This document shows positions 1 through 8,400 of a stretch of 64,000 nt of DNA, one piece after another; the first letter of the stretch is position 1, and each line of letters opens with the position of its first letter. The notes under the pieces were generated by a model, which saw nothing but the letters and a program-made list of their open reading frames with translations, had not been told where the DNA came from and ran no database searches. Source of the DNA: UMGS1002 sp045586785 (lineage in GTDB: Bacteria > Bacillota > Clostridia > Oscillospirales > CAG-272); the NCBI GenBank assembly GCA_045586785.1, contig JAZNBA010000072.1:62001-126000 (forward strand). The letters are read 5' to 3'. A program made the position numbers and the translations under genes.

Positions 1-205
1 CTTCGGGAATGTCGTCTTCGACGAATTCGGTGGTTACGTCTGCGGAAGCAGTGGTGTCAGCGGGGGTGTTGGTGTCGCCTGTGGGCGCAGTGGTGTCAAC
101 GGTTGCCGCGGTAGTGGTGTCAACAGAGTCGCCGGGTTGTGCGCAAGCGACGAGCGTAGCCGCCAGCATAAGCACTGCCAGAACTATAGCCAATGTTTTT
201 TTCAT
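1..205 (-). CDS. Lipoprotein N-terminus, probably a solute-binding protein (cut by window edge)
   Basis: Reading leftward from the ATG at 205, the product starts MKKTLAIVLAVLMLAATLVAC, a signal peptide ending in a lipobox cysteine at about residue 21. A low-complexity linker rich in Thr, Asp and Pro follows (DTTAPTGDTNTPADTT) and then FVEDDIPE at the window edge. The same signal-plus-Thr-linker layout, including the start of an EFVE-type segment, occurs in the solute-binding lipoprotein at 15390-16910, so an ABC transporter binding protein is the best guess (inference). A ribosome binding site AGAAAGGA lies just upstream. It is divergent from an AraC gene that may control it. The 3' end is outside the window. 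Confidence 0.75.
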   Translation of the reverse strand, partial: MKKTLAIVLAVLMLAATLVACAQPGDSVDTTTAATVDTTAPTGDTNTPADTTASADVTTEFVEDDIPE

Positions 206-237
206 GGGAAATCCTTTCTTTATAATAAATTTAACTA

Positions 238-266
238 ATTATACAACTTATACAATGGTTGGTCAA
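238..266 (-). promoter_or_regulatory. Sigma-A promoter of the divergent lipoprotein gene
   Basis: On the minus strand TTGACC (266-261) and TATAAT (243-238) are separated by 17 bases, about 30 bases before the lipoprotein start at 205. Confidence 0.7.
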
Positions 267-325
267 TGGAAAATATTACAATTAGCCTGATATGGCAAAA
301 AGTTAGCCAAAAACATAAATTTTAA

Positions 326-354
326 TTGACATAAAAGCCAAAATGTGATATAAT
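326..354 (+). promoter_or_regulatory. Sigma-A promoter of the AraC-type gene
   Basis: TTGACA at 326-331 and TATAAT at 349-354 are separated by exactly 17 bases. It lies back to back with the lipoprotein promoter, a usual arrangement for an AraC activator and its target. Confidence 0.8.
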
Positions 355-405
355 ATCAAATCATATGAATGTTTTTTAATAAAACACATAAAGGAGTTTA
401 CGCAT

Positions 406-1158
406 ATGCAGCTTCCGAAAATAGAATATGCTTTGCGCCGAACCCGCGCGGCGGGGGAGAACGTTACATTACATATGCACGACACCTGGGAGCTGGTAAT
501 GTATATCAGCGGTGAGGGCAGGTGCATTTGTAACGATCTGAGCTATGAATATTTGACAGGATCGATATGCTTGATACCGCCAAATACGCATCACAAAGAA
601 ATAAATCAAACCGAAACTGACCTGATATTTTGCTCATTTGTGCCCGGAGATGCAGATTGCCGAGATGGAATGTTTGAGGGAGATGCGGAGCTCTCGGAGG
701 CGGCAGCTCATATGGTAACGGCAATGGCGGAGCGAAGCGCAGGGGCAGAGCAGATCGCGGCGATGTATCTATCTATAATATTGCTTCGTTTAAGACTGCG
801 CGACAGTGTGGACGGTGAGCGCGTGGAGGAAAAGAATCGGTCGCTTGACAGCGCGCTCCGCTACATTTTTGATTATTACAATACCGATATAAAGCCGCGG
901 GAGCTTGCTGCCTCGGTCGGTTACAGCTATGACCGCTTCCGTCACATTTTTAAGGAGAAGTACGGCATCACGCCCAAGCAGATGATATTGTATAAGCGGC
1001 TTGACTCTGCTAAGCAGTTGCTGCGTCGTGACGGCAAAATAGAAAATATCGCGCGCTCCTGCGGCTTTGGCTCGGCAACGCAGTTCAATATTATTTTCAA
1101 AAAAACGCAGGGAATGACGCCGAGCGAATACCGCGCGAGAGAGAAAAGCTTGAAATAA
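406..1158 (+). CDS. AraC-family transcriptional regulator
   Basis: A 250-residue AraC/XylS-type regulator. The N-terminal half is a cupin-like ligand pocket (HMHDTWELVMYISGEG at about residues 24-39, then IPPNTHHKEI). The C-terminal 100 residues hold the two helix-turn-helix units, with PRELAASVGYSYDRFRHIFK and the family signature GFGSATQFNIIFKKTQGMTP. The ATG at 406 has an AAGGAG site and its own promoter. Family knowledge predicts a sugar-responsive activator. The divergent lipoprotein gene suggests local control of carbohydrate uptake, but the ligand is unknown. The gene ends at a clear terminator. Confidence 0.93.
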   Translation: MQLPKIEYALRRTRAAGENVTLHMHDTWELVMYISGEGRCICNDLSYEYLTGSICLIPPNTHHKEINQTETDLIFCSFVPGDADCRDGMFEGDAELSEAAAHMVTAMAERSAGAEQIAAMYLSIILLRLRLRDSVDGERVEEKNRSLDSALRYIFDYYNTDIKPRELAASVGYSYDRFRHIFKEKYGITPKQMILYKRLDSAKQLLRRDGKIENIARSCGFGSATQFNIIFKKTQGMTPSEYRAREKSLK

Positions 1159-1160
1159 AA

Positions 1161-1183
1161 AATGCCGCAATGCGGCGTTTTTT
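1161..1183 (+). terminator. Intrinsic terminator of the AraC gene
   Basis: An 8-bp stem AATGCCGC/GCGGCGTT (one G.U pair) with a 3-base loop is followed by a run of six T, three bases after the stop codon. Confidence 0.85.
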
Positions 1184-1251
1184 ATTTTAATGTATAATTT
1201 CTCTCATTTACAGCCACAATTATTATAAGTTTACCTTGGGAGTGCTGTAAA

Positions 1252-1875
1252 ATGAAGCCTATTGACCGTGCGCGCAGAATATATTGCGGCGTGCCGAAAA
1301 GAATACTTGATATAATTTTTTCCGTGTCGGGACTGTTGCTTTTTTCGCTGCCAATGCTGCTGTGCGCGGCGGCGATAGCGGCGGAGGACGGATGCCCCGT
1401 GATATTCTGTCAGACGCGCATAGGCGCCGATCTCAAACCGTTTACTTGCTATAAATTCCGCACCATGCGCTGTGACGCCCCCCACGATTGCGCCACGTCA
1501 GATCTGCGCGACGCGCATTTGTATATAACGCGCGTGGGCGCGTTTTTGCGCCGTACCAGCCTTGACGAGCTTCCGCAACTTTTTAACGTGCTGCGCGGCG
1601 ACATGAGCCTGATCGGTCCGCGCCCCGTCATACCGCAGGAGCGCGAGCTTATTGCCTTGCGTGACAGCCTTGGCGTGTATTGCATACGTCCGGGGCTTAC
1701 GGGACTGGCACAGGTGCGCGGTCGCGATTCGGTGAGCGTGCGCCGCAAGGCGGCGTACGACGCGCAGTACGTACAGCGAATGTCCTTTGCATACGACGCA
1801 ACGCTTATGGCGAAAACGTTTGTGAGCGTTATATGCTGTCGCGGAGTGCGTGAGGGAGAGAATCGTGGACAGTAA
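1252..1875 (+). CDS. Bacterial sugar transferase (initiating phosphoglycosyltransferase)
   Basis: The 207-residue product is the short, single-membrane-helix form of the polyprenyl-phosphate sugar-1-phosphate transferase family (PglC/WcaJ C-terminal domain). A hydrophobic helix at about residues 20-42 is followed by KFRTM, DELPQLFNVLRGDMSLIGPRP-type core (Asp-Glu catalytic dyad in SLDELPQL) and PGLTGLAQVRGR. It would move a sugar phosphate onto undecaprenyl phosphate at the inner membrane face and start a surface polysaccharide or glycan. Its end overlaps the next gene, a flippase, so the two are probably cotranscribed. No further glycosyltransferases lie alongside, which is unusual for such loci. 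Confidence 0.92.
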   Translation: MKPIDRARRIYCGVPKRILDIIFSVSGLLLFSLPMLLCAAAIAAEDGCPVIFCQTRIGADLKPFTCYKFRTMRCDAPHDCATSDLRDAHLYITRVGAFLRRTSLDELPQLFNVLRGDMSLIGPRPVIPQERELIALRDSLGVYCIRPGLTGLAQVRGRDSVSVRRKAAYDAQYVQRMSFAYDATLMAKTFVSVICCRGVREGENRGQ

Positions 1876-3268
1876 GCGTCTGGTTCGCGCCGCCGCAGTG
1901 GCGTTTCTTTCCCAGGGCGTGACGGCGGCGGTCAACGCTCTGACTGTATTTATGCTTGCGGGCAAGCTCAGTGCCGCGGAATACGGACTATGGCAGTTTT
2001 TCGTGCTTTTGGGTTCGTATTCGGGGTTGTTTCACCTGGGACTTTGCGACGGTATTTATCTTAACAACGGCGGCATGGAGCTGAGCGAGCTTGACGCGCC
2101 AAAATTGGGAACGCTGTTCAGAAGGTCTTTTGCCATACAGTCCATCGCCGCGGCAGTTATTATTCCGATAATATTATCGCTTGGTGCTGCGGGTGACCGC
2201 GTTTGGGCGATAGCGCTGGCGCTGGTCTATATGCCGATCTTCAACGCCGACGCGTATCTTGGACATGTATTGCAGGCGACAGGAAATACCGAGGCGTATT
2301 CCGTGTCCGTTATAATTGACCGCGTAAGCTTTTTCGCGTTTGCGGTGCTTTTCGCAGTAGGCGGCTTTTACGATTTCCGCGCGTATGCCGTGGCGGGTAT
2401 TCTGGCTGAGAGCGTGTCGTTTGTGTACTGCGTGTATAAAACGCGTAGCATTGTGTTCGCGCCCCGCGCACATGGCGGCATAGCGGGCATGGCGCGGCGG
2501 GATATTTCGGTAGGCTCGCGGCTGATGATATCAAATCTGTCGGGTCAGCTGGCAGGCGGCGCGGCGCGTCTTGCGGTCATATGGCGATACGGTGACGCGG
2601 AATTTGGACGAATATCATTTGTTATGACGCTTGCAAACGTATTTTTGCAGTTATTGTCTCAAATGAGCATGGTACTGTTTCCATCGCTGCGCCGTGAGGA
2701 CGAGGCGGCACGCTTGCGATTTATGTCGGGAATGCGATCTGCTGTGGGACTGCTTTTGCCGGCTGTGTTTTTTGCGTATGTGCCGTTGCGACTTTTTGTA
2801 GCGACGTTTTTGCCGAATTTTGAGTCGGGAATGGAATACCTCGTTTTACTGTTGCCTATGTGCCTGCTGGATGGAAAAACAAATTTAGTGGCGACAACGT
2901 ATTTTAAGGTGCGCGGCAGGGCGGGAGAGTTGATGCTTCTGAATCTGTTTTCGGCGGCGCTGGGCGTTGCGCTTTGCTTTACGGTTGCCGGAGCGGACGG
3001 CGGTGTCGGGGCAATACTTTCGGCGGCTGTAGTGGTGTCGGCGGTCAGATACGTTGCGTTTGAACTCAGGTGCCGCCGTCTTGAGCGGAGGGAGGACAGG
3101 GAAGTGACGTTGCGGCTGTTCAGCGAGACGGCTTTGTGCGGCATATTTATTCTGGCAACCGTCTATCTGACGGATATTTACGCGGTGATCATTTACGCGG
3201 GCGCGTATTTTGTTTATCTGTACGCACGGCGAGGAGAGCTCGTTCGGCTTATTCCGATACACAAATGA
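1865..3268 (+). CDS. Polysaccharide flippase (Wzx/MATE-like, MVF superfamily)
   Basis: This 467-residue protein is almost entirely hydrophobic, with about 12-14 predicted membrane helices, and starts with the family-typical pattern RAAAVAFLSQGVTAAVNALT. It resembles oligosaccharide flippases that turn lipid-linked glycans to the outer leaflet. I prefer the GTG at 1865 because AGGGAGAG sits 4 bases upstream. A GTG at 1850 in the same frame has no such site. The start overlaps the 3' end of the sugar transferase by 11 bases, pointing to translational coupling. The substrate is unknown. Confidence 0.82.
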   Translation: MDSKRLVRAAAVAFLSQGVTAAVNALTVFMLAGKLSAAEYGLWQFFVLLGSYSGLFHLGLCDGIYLNNGGMELSELDAPKLGTLFRRSFAIQSIAAAVIIPIILSLGAAGDRVWAIALALVYMPIFNADAYLGHVLQATGNTEAYSVSVIIDRVSFFAFAVLFAVGGFYDFRAYAVAGILAESVSFVYCVYKTRSIVFAPRAHGGIAGMARRDISVGSRLMISNLSGQLAGGAARLAVIWRYGDAEFGRISFVMTLANVFLQLLSQMSMVLFPSLRREDEAARLRFMSGMRSAVGLLLPAVFFAYVPLRLFVATFLPNFESGMEYLVLLLPMCLLDGKTNLVATTYFKVRGRAGELMLLNLFSAALGVALCFTVAGADGGVGAILSAAVVVSAVRYVAFELRCRRLERREDREVTLRLFSETALCGIFILATVYLTDIYAVIIYAGAYFVYLYARRGELVRLIPIHK

Positions 3269-3293
3269 CCCTCGTTATAGACGAGGGTCATTT
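3263..3293. terminator. Bidirectional hairpin between convergent genes
   Basis: A perfect 13-bp stem AAATGACCCTCGT/ACGAGGGTCATTT with a 5-base loop sits between the convergent flippase and azlD genes and includes the flippase stop codon. T-runs are weak on both sides, so termination is probable but not textbook. Confidence 0.7.
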
Positions 3294-3297
3294 GAAT

Positions 3298-3597
3298 TTA
3301 AAATATAAATCCCGTGATAAACGCCGTCAGTGACGCGGCAAGAGAGACGACTATCAGCGGCTTGCCGAAATAAGCAAGCACCAATGCCACTGCAGTACCC
3401 GCGATAGCGGTGGGGATACTGCCCGTTGAATAAAAGATAGCGGGCAGTGTCATTGCGCTCAGCACGGCGTAGGGAATGTATCCGAGAAAGCTACGGAAAA
3501 ACCTTGAACGAATCTTTTTGCGGAACAGCGTAAAGGGCAGCATGCGTATGAGATACGTAACGCCCGCCATGACGGCAATATAAATGAAAATACTCAT
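3298..3597 (-). CDS. azlD: AzlD branched-chain amino acid export subunit
   Basis: A 99-residue membrane protein with three to four hydrophobic segments and the AzlD pattern TYLIRMLPFTLFRKK near the N-terminus and FLGYIPYAVLSAMT in the middle. AzlD is the small partner of AzlC in exporting branched-chain amino acids and their analogues. The ATG has an AAGGAGG site and overlaps the azlC stop by four bases (ATGA), so the pair is translationally coupled. Confidence 0.92.
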   Translation of the reverse strand: MSIFIYIAVMAGVTYLIRMLPFTLFRKKIRSRFFRSFLGYIPYAVLSAMTLPAIFYSTGSIPTAIAGTAVALVLAYFGKPLIVVSLAASLTAFITGFIF

Positions 3598-4307
3598 GCA
3601 GCGCCCTCCTTATCCGAGTCCTCAGCAGGAAGCGGGAAAAAGACCGCGCAAACGGTTGCCGCGATAACGGCGCTGATTATGACCGAAAATCCGCTTGATA
3701 TAAAGGTAAAAACGTATTTGATGACGATACTGCACACAGCACCTATTATGACGGCGGCGAGTATGCCGCGGCTTTTGCGGGCAGGCGGTATTATTATGGC
3801 GATAAACATACCGTAGACCAGTATTCCCATGGCGGCTGTCAGCGAGGCGGGGAGCACGTTGCCCGCTACAGCGCCCAGCAGTGTGCCCAGCACCCAGCCT
3901 GCTGCTGAAATTGATATCATGCCGTACATATATGACGGTGTTATGAGGTGAGGCTGTGAGTACGCTACTGCAAAATTTTCATCGGTTATGCCAAATGACG
4001 TCACCATTCTGTGGAAAGTGTTAAATTTGCTGTCTAACTTTTGCGAGAGTGACAATCCCATGAGCGAGTATCGTATGTTGAGCACCAACTGCGTCAGTAT
4101 CATTTCCACCAGTGTGCCGCCTGCCGCAATGATGCCGACACCTGCGACCTGTCCTGCTGATGTCAGATTTGTAGCGGATATGAGCACAGCTTCAAGCACC
4201 GATATGCCGAGGCTTGTGGCTAATATACCGAAGCCGAATGAAACCGAAAGGTAACCGAGAGCAGTTGGAATACCGTCGCGTATACCTTTGGTAAATGAGT
4301 TTTTCAC
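3594..4307 (-). CDS. azlC: AzlC branched-chain amino acid exporter
   Basis: A 237-residue AzlC-family permease with the conserved start GIRDGIPTALGYLSVSFGFG and several membrane helices (SLGISVLEAVLISATNLTSAGQ; GMISISAAGWVLGTLLGA). It starts at a GTG with AAGGAA nine bases upstream. It follows the SGNH-like lipoprotein gene by only 19 bases, so it may be read from the same transcript as 5613-4327, although azlCD is usually an independent unit. Confidence 0.93.
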   Translation of the reverse strand: MKNSFTKGIRDGIPTALGYLSVSFGFGILATSLGISVLEAVLISATNLTSAGQVAGVGIIAAGGTLVEMILTQLVLNIRYSLMGLSLSQKLDSKFNTFHRMVTSFGITDENFAVAYSQPHLITPSYMYGMISISAAGWVLGTLLGAVAGNVLPASLTAAMGILVYGMFIAIIIPPARKSRGILAAVIIGAVCSIVIKYVFTFISSGFSVIISAVIAATVCAVFFPLPAEDSDKEGAA

Positions 4308-4326
4308 GGGTAATGTTCCTTATGGT

Positions 4327-5613
4327 TTAGTTGAAATAACGTATGGATATGGAAAGGTTTGCGGTATCCGCGTAGTTCTTGATGTAGGTGTCGATATGAC
4401 TTTGCTGTATTGAATTTCTCATATCCGCCTTTGGGACCTCGCCGTAGATGGAACGGTATATCATATGAGCACCCACATATCCTGCCAGCGGCTTGCTGTG
4501 GTCGTAGGTATCATCGACACAGAATATCCATCTGCTGAGATCGGTAGCAATGAGTGAATCGATCTCATTTTTCCAGTTGAGGCAAACGAGGTCGGGATTG
4601 TTTTTCATTGCCGCGTTGATGACGGCTGTCGGTTCGTTGTGGGCGGGGAATATGACAAGCTGTGTATTTGATCTCTTGCAGATACCGCTCAGCGCTTGAA
4701 GCGGTGTGAGCTGATCACCGGAGTATAGACCGCAAATAAACACGGCATCATACGTTCCGTTAAGTATTGAGGTCATGAGCTCGGAGTCGGTAACGTATGT
4801 GTCGACCTCGGCGTATCCTCGGGAAATAGCGTTAACTTTGCAACGGCGCTGATTGTTGGCAAACATTTCGCTAAGTATATTTCCAATGTCGGACGAACCT
4901 ATAAAGCTGTTGCCGAGAATGAGAATGGAGCCGTCTTTGACAGAGGACAGCGTATTGAACTGTGTTCTTGATGTGGTGTTGGTGAGGTCCGAACGGCCAA
5001 GCAGATGGTCGGCGGTCTGGGCGCATACCTGATCGTAGTCCGCAATCAGAGTGACAGTGCGTATCGTGTCGTTTTCGGTGAAAGAAAAGCTGTATCTGTA
5101 GCGGAACTTGAGTGTACTACCCGAGCCCGATCTTTCTATAAATTCGGTAACAGACAAGCCATTTCTTGCTTTTTCTCGTGTTGCAACCGATGTCCAAGAC
5201 TCGGAGTCGGTTATCTCTCCCGATATAAGCTTGCCAAAAACGGTTGAGTCGCGTTCAAGTGTATAACCGTTCACACCCTCCGCAGGTCTTAATATCCATT
5301 CAGCGGGGAGATAGTAGCACATGGTGAAGTTGGAATTTTTATATGAAAAAAGCGTGTTGAGATATTTTTCGGATGTCTGACATACTATGTCTCGATAAAG
5401 CTCATCCTCGGATACCGTGGTGACAGGCTCTGTCGTTTCAGGTGTCGGCTCAGTCGTCTCGGGGGACGGCGTGGTTTGAGGAGTTGCGGTGTCGGGGGTG
5501 GTTGTTGTGACATCGGCAGATGAAGTGTCACTTGGTATATTTGACCGATCGTTTTGACACCCGCATATCACTAAAACAAATATGATTGATAAAATAAGTA
5601 TGGTTTTCTTCAC
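4327..5613 (-). CDS. Lipoprotein with SGNH-hydrolase-like C-terminal domain
   Basis: A 428-residue secreted lipoprotein with a signal peptide ending in a lipobox (VICGC, Cys at about residue 19), then a Thr/Pro/Glu-rich linker with TPSPETTEPTPETTEP. The C-terminal part carries ILILGNSFIGSSDIGNIL, resembling block I of SGNH/GDSL hydrolases, and a later HNEP segment. I do not see a convincing C-terminal Asp-x-x-His block, so it may be a degenerate or non-catalytic relative. Start is GTG with AAAGGAG. It sits between the E2-like gene (12-base gap) and azlC. Function unknown beyond a cell-surface location. Confidence 0.72.
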   Translation of the reverse strand: MKKTILILSIIFVLVICGCQNDRSNIPSDTSSADVTTTTPDTATPQTTPSPETTEPTPETTEPVTTVSEDELYRDIVCQTSEKYLNTLFSYKNSNFTMCYYLPAEWILRPAEGVNGYTLERDSTVFGKLISGEITDSESWTSVATREKARNGLSVTEFIERSGSGSTLKFRYRYSFSFTENDTIRTVTLIADYDQVCAQTADHLLGRSDLTNTTSRTQFNTLSSVKDGSILILGNSFIGSSDIGNILSEMFANNQRRCKVNAISRGYAEVDTYVTDSELMTSILNGTYDAVFICGLYSGDQLTPLQALSGICKRSNTQLVIFPAHNEPTAVINAAMKNNPDLVCLNWKNEIDSLIATDLSRWIFCVDDTYDHSKPLAGYVGAHMIYRSIYGEVPKADMRNSIQQSHIDTYIKNYADTANLSISIRYFN

Positions 5614-5625
5614 AATTGATCTCCT

Positions 5626-6600
5626 TTAGTCTATATCTTCGTATACAACCTCGGGCGGTACATTGAGCTGGGCGGGGTTTTCCGCCATTCGCTTGAAGAA
5701 CTTAAAGGCGGAGGCGAAGTAGTAGCCATCGCATATGCGCTCGTCTGTCACTGCCTTGAGATCGATATATCGGCGCTTTAGCACATTGCCCTGGGCGTCA
5801 AGCTCATAGGCGGTGCGCTTGGCACCGTAGGAAAGAAATACGGGGAGGTTGCCGAAATCGTAAATGTGGTGGTAGATAGGCTTTATGCCCAGCGAGCCCA
5901 TACTGGTTATTATCATGGAGCCATGGAAGGGACTGAGCTTTGTCAGCGCTTGAGGAAGCCATCCGAAATAGTCGAGGAAAAACAAAAACTTGACAGTCCA
6001 GCGCAAAAGCAGTCCGGGAATGAACAGCAGCGCTTTGTTGAGCTTGTCGAAAGCGTTTACCTCGCCCTCGACTGCGTTTTCTTCGACGGCTTTATTGAAT
6101 TTTCTGTAGACGTCGTCCAGCGTGTCGGTGGGCTCGAAAACCACCTTTATAGTGGTGTCGGGGGAGTCGATAGCCATTTTGCGCTTGACTACCATAACTA
6201 CAGATATTTCGTTTCTCGCATATATTTTCTGACCGTTGACAAAGCGGTTTACGGCAGGGTATTGAGATATCGTTCTGACGTATGCGGCAAGCAGGATGTG
6301 CAGCATACCGAAGCTGGTCATGCCTTGCTTGACCTTTTGACGGCACAGTATGTCAGCGCGGGATATATTGAGGCTGTCCGCAAAGGTATTGCAGGCGTCG
6401 GAACGGCGAGCCATTATATAGGGCATAAATTGGTTCATAGCCTGAAGTGTGCGCAACTTGCGACCGTCCTTGCGGTCACCCAGACGGCGACGGCGCTTTT
6501 TCTTTTTAACTTTCGGTGCGGAGGAGGTGGCTGTGCTTGGGGGCGTAACATCTTTGGTTATCGGCGCGATTTGCTGTACAGGCGCGGTTTTCTTGCTCAT
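5626..6600 (-). CDS. Stand-alone 2-oxoacid dehydrogenase E2-type acyltransferase domain protein
   Basis: The product is 324 residues from the ATG at 6600, which has AAAGGAG upstream. A Pro/Ala/Lys-rich N-terminal tail (VKKKKRRRRLGDRKDGRK) leads into a catalytic-domain-like fold of the CAT/dihydrolipoamide acyltransferase superfamily, with no lipoyl or subunit-binding domain. The terminal motif, normally DHRxxDG, reads DERICDG, so the catalytic His is replaced by Glu. From memory, clostridia have a family of such small E2-like proteins. Without lipoyl domain or catalytic His it is probably not a pyruvate dehydrogenase component. Its own promoter and a terminator separate it from the hydrolase gene upstream. 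Confidence 0.75.
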   Translation of the reverse strand: MSKKTAPVQQIAPITKDVTPPSTATSSAPKVKKKKRRRRLGDRKDGRKLRTLQAMNQFMPYIMARRSDACNTFADSLNISRADILCRQKVKQGMTSFGMLHILLAAYVRTISQYPAVNRFVNGQKIYARNEISVVMVVKRKMAIDSPDTTIKVVFEPTDTLDDVYRKFNKAVEENAVEGEVNAFDKLNKALLFIPGLLLRWTVKFLFFLDYFGWLPQALTKLSPFHGSMIITSMGSLGIKPIYHHIYDFGNLPVFLSYGAKRTAYELDAQGNVLKRRYIDLKAVTDERICDGYYFASAFKFFKRMAENPAQLNVPPEVVYEDID

Positions 6601-6640
6601 AGCAGACTCCTTTGGCGTCAAATAAATATTTCTATGCAAT

Positions 6641-6669
6641 ATTTTATCATATTAGCGGACAAAATTCAA
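6641..6669 (-). promoter_or_regulatory. Promoter of the E2-like gene
   Basis: On the minus strand TTGAAT (6669-6664), 17-base spacer, TAAAAT (6646-6641), about 40 bases before the ATG at 6600. Confidence 0.65.
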
Positions 6670-6690
6670 GTGTATTTTGCAATATACTAC

Positions 6691-6716
6691 AAAAACGGCA
6701 CGGGAGTGCCGTTTTT
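6691..6716 (-). terminator. Intrinsic terminator of the alpha/beta hydrolase gene
   Basis: An 11-bp AAAAACGGCAC/GTGCCGTTTTT stem with a 4-base loop lies 4 bases past the hydrolase stop. The minus-strand transcript ends in U-rich sequence. Confidence 0.85.
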
Positions 6717-6720
6717 ATGT

Positions 6721-7530
6721 TTATTTGAAGTCCTTTATCCACTTGATAGCAAGGTCTATCCAGCCTTCGGTGTGGGGCATTATCAGGTTTGGCTTTTGTG
6801 ACCAGGTCTCCTCGTTGGAGAGCGCCAGACCGTGAACACCTTCGGGATAAATGTGCAGCTCGAAGGGAATGTTGTTGTCCTTAAGCTTTTGCGCAAATGT
6901 CAGTGCGTTCTGAACATCTACGGTCTTATCTGTGAAGGTGTGCCATATAAAAGCGGGCGGTGTGTCGGGGGACACGTGCTTTTCAAGCTCAAAGCGCGCC
7001 AACTGCTCGGGTGTAGGCTCTTTTGTGCCGCAAAGATTGTAGAAGGAATTTTTGTGCGAGAAAATGAGTACCGCATAGCACAGGATCATACCTGTGGGCT
7101 TGTTAATGCCAAGGGGCGCGTCGCCCAGCTCGGCAAGAACCTCCGGAATGTTCCACAGCGTTCCCGCGGACGCCGCAAGGTGACCGCCTGCGGAAAAACC
7201 GGTGATGAAAACGTAGTTGGGATCAATGTTGTATTTTTCTGCGTTCTCGCGGACGTGCTTTATGGCAAGTGATGCCTGAATGAGAGGGGCATAATTTGCC
7301 GCGCCCGGCCCTACGGTGTAGCGAAGCAGGAATACGTTAAGACCTGCTGCCAGATACATTTTTACAATAGGCTCTGCCTCACGGTCGGAAAGAAAATGGT
7401 AGCCGCCGCCGGGGCATACGATTATGGCGCGTCTGGGAGGCATATTGAGCTCGGGCGGATCGTAGGATACGTACGTTGTAAGCGTTGCGCCCGGATATTT
7501 TTGGGAAAGCTGTATTGTTTCGTGAAGCAT
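6721..7530 (-). CDS. Alpha/beta hydrolase, esterase/lipase type
   Basis: A 269-residue cytoplasmic esterase of the BD-FAE/acetyl-xylan-esterase-like group. Visible are the oxyanion segment VCPGGGYHFLSDREAE, the nucleophile elbow GFSAGGHLAAS (Ser catalytic), a D-K region in HTFTDKTVDVQNA and the catalytic His in YPEGVHGLAL. No signal peptide, so it would act on imported acylated sugars. ATG at 7530 is chosen over an in-frame GTG at 7539 because AGGTG lies six bases upstream. It has its own promoter and terminator, so it is monocistronic. Confidence 0.9.
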   Translation of the reverse strand: MLHETIQLSQKYPGATLTTYVSYDPPELNMPPRRAIIVCPGGGYHFLSDREAEPIVKMYLAAGLNVFLLRYTVGPGAANYAPLIQASLAIKHVRENAEKYNIDPNYVFITGFSAGGHLAASAGTLWNIPEVLAELGDAPLGINKPTGMILCYAVLIFSHKNSFYNLCGTKEPTPEQLARFELEKHVSPDTPPAFIWHTFTDKTVDVQNALTFAQKLKDNNIPFELHIYPEGVHGLALSNEETWSQKPNLIMPHTEGWIDLAIKWIKDFK

Positions 7531-7559
7531 AGCTGACACCTCATTTGTGTTTTTTCTTT

Positions 7560-7588
7560 ATTTTAACACGCGGCGCTCAATTTGGCAA
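7560..7588 (-). promoter_or_regulatory. Promoter of the alpha/beta hydrolase gene
   Basis: On the minus strand TTGCCA (7588-7583), 17-base spacer, TAAAAT (7565-7560). Confidence 0.6.
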
Positions 7589-7616
7589 GAGAAATGTGAA
7601 AATATAGACCGAATTA

Positions 7617-7645
7617 TTGACTTTTGACTTTAAATATGTTATCAT
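7617..7645 (+). promoter_or_regulatory. Promoter of the HAD-phosphatase/XRE pair
   Basis: TTGACT at 7617-7622 and TATCAT at 7640-7645 with a 17-base spacer, divergent from the hydrolase promoter. Confidence 0.6.
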
Positions 7646-7698
7646 TAAAAGGAATAATGATAAATTCCACTCTGAGTAGAGTTGCTGAAAGGATAAAT

Positions 7699-8376
7699 AT
7701 GGATAAAAAGATTAAAGGCATTTTGTTTGATTTTAACGGTACGATGATATTTGACACCGATATTCACCGTGCGGTGTGGCACAAATATATGCCGAGTCTT
7801 ACGGGCAAGCCTATCAACGATTCTGAAATAGATAAATATATTATAGGTCGCGGAAATACATATATTTTTACCAGCTATATTCCCGGGATCTCAACCGAGC
7901 TCGTCGAGAAATACACTTACGAAAAGGAAGCGGCATATCGCGCTGAATGTCTTTGCCGGCCTGACAAATTCAAGCTGGTAGACGGACTTGTTGAGTTTCT
8001 TGATCTGCTAAAGCAAAAGGGAATACCCATGACCATCGCGACAGGATCCGAAATAAACAATATTACGTTTTATTTTGAACAGTTTGGTCTTGAGCGTTGG
8101 TTTGACTTTGACAAGGTCGTGTATGATGATTGCAGTTTCCCGGGCAAACCCGATCCCGAGGTGTATATACGCGCGGCGGCAAAGCTGGGCCTCACTCCTG
8201 CGGACTGTATCGTATTTGAAGATTCTTATTCGGGCGTTAAGGCGGCACGCGCAGCAGGTGCCGGACTTGTGCTGGCTGTCAGTGAAAAAAATTCCGATGC
8301 CGACTATATAGAGGCAGGGGGAGTTGACGCGGCGGCTCACGATTTTGTAGGATACAAAACGCTCCTGATGCTGTAA
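7699..8376 (+). CDS. HAD-family hydrolase, beta-phosphoglucomutase-like
   Basis: A 225-residue haloacid-dehalogenase-type phosphatase with motif I GILFDFNGTM (nucleophile Asp; the second acidic position is Asn), motif II MTIATGSE, motif III Lys in FPGKPDPEVY, and motif IV VFEDSYSGVKAARAAGAG. The helical cap between motifs I and II marks it as subfamily IA. DFNG instead of DFDG is found in several HAD subgroups and may alter phosphatase versus mutase chemistry (inference). The ATG at 7699 has GAAAGGA in front. Upstream in-frame starts lack a site. The XRE gene follows after 24 bases. Confidence 0.88.
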   Translation: MDKKIKGILFDFNGTMIFDTDIHRAVWHKYMPSLTGKPINDSEIDKYIIGRGNTYIFTSYIPGISTELVEKYTYEKEAAYRAECLCRPDKFKLVDGLVEFLDLLKQKGIPMTIATGSEINNITFYFEQFGLERWFDFDKVVYDDCSFPGKPDPEVYIRAAAKLGLTPADCIVFEDSYSGVKAARAAGAGLVLAVSEKNSDADYIEAGGVDAAAHDFVGYKTLLML

Positions 8377-8400
8377 TACCCAAGAAAGGCATTGCGATTT

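Noticed and set aside
1850..1864. Upstream GTG start for the flippase
   Set aside because: GTG at 1865 has AGGGAGAG at proper spacing, and 1850 has none.
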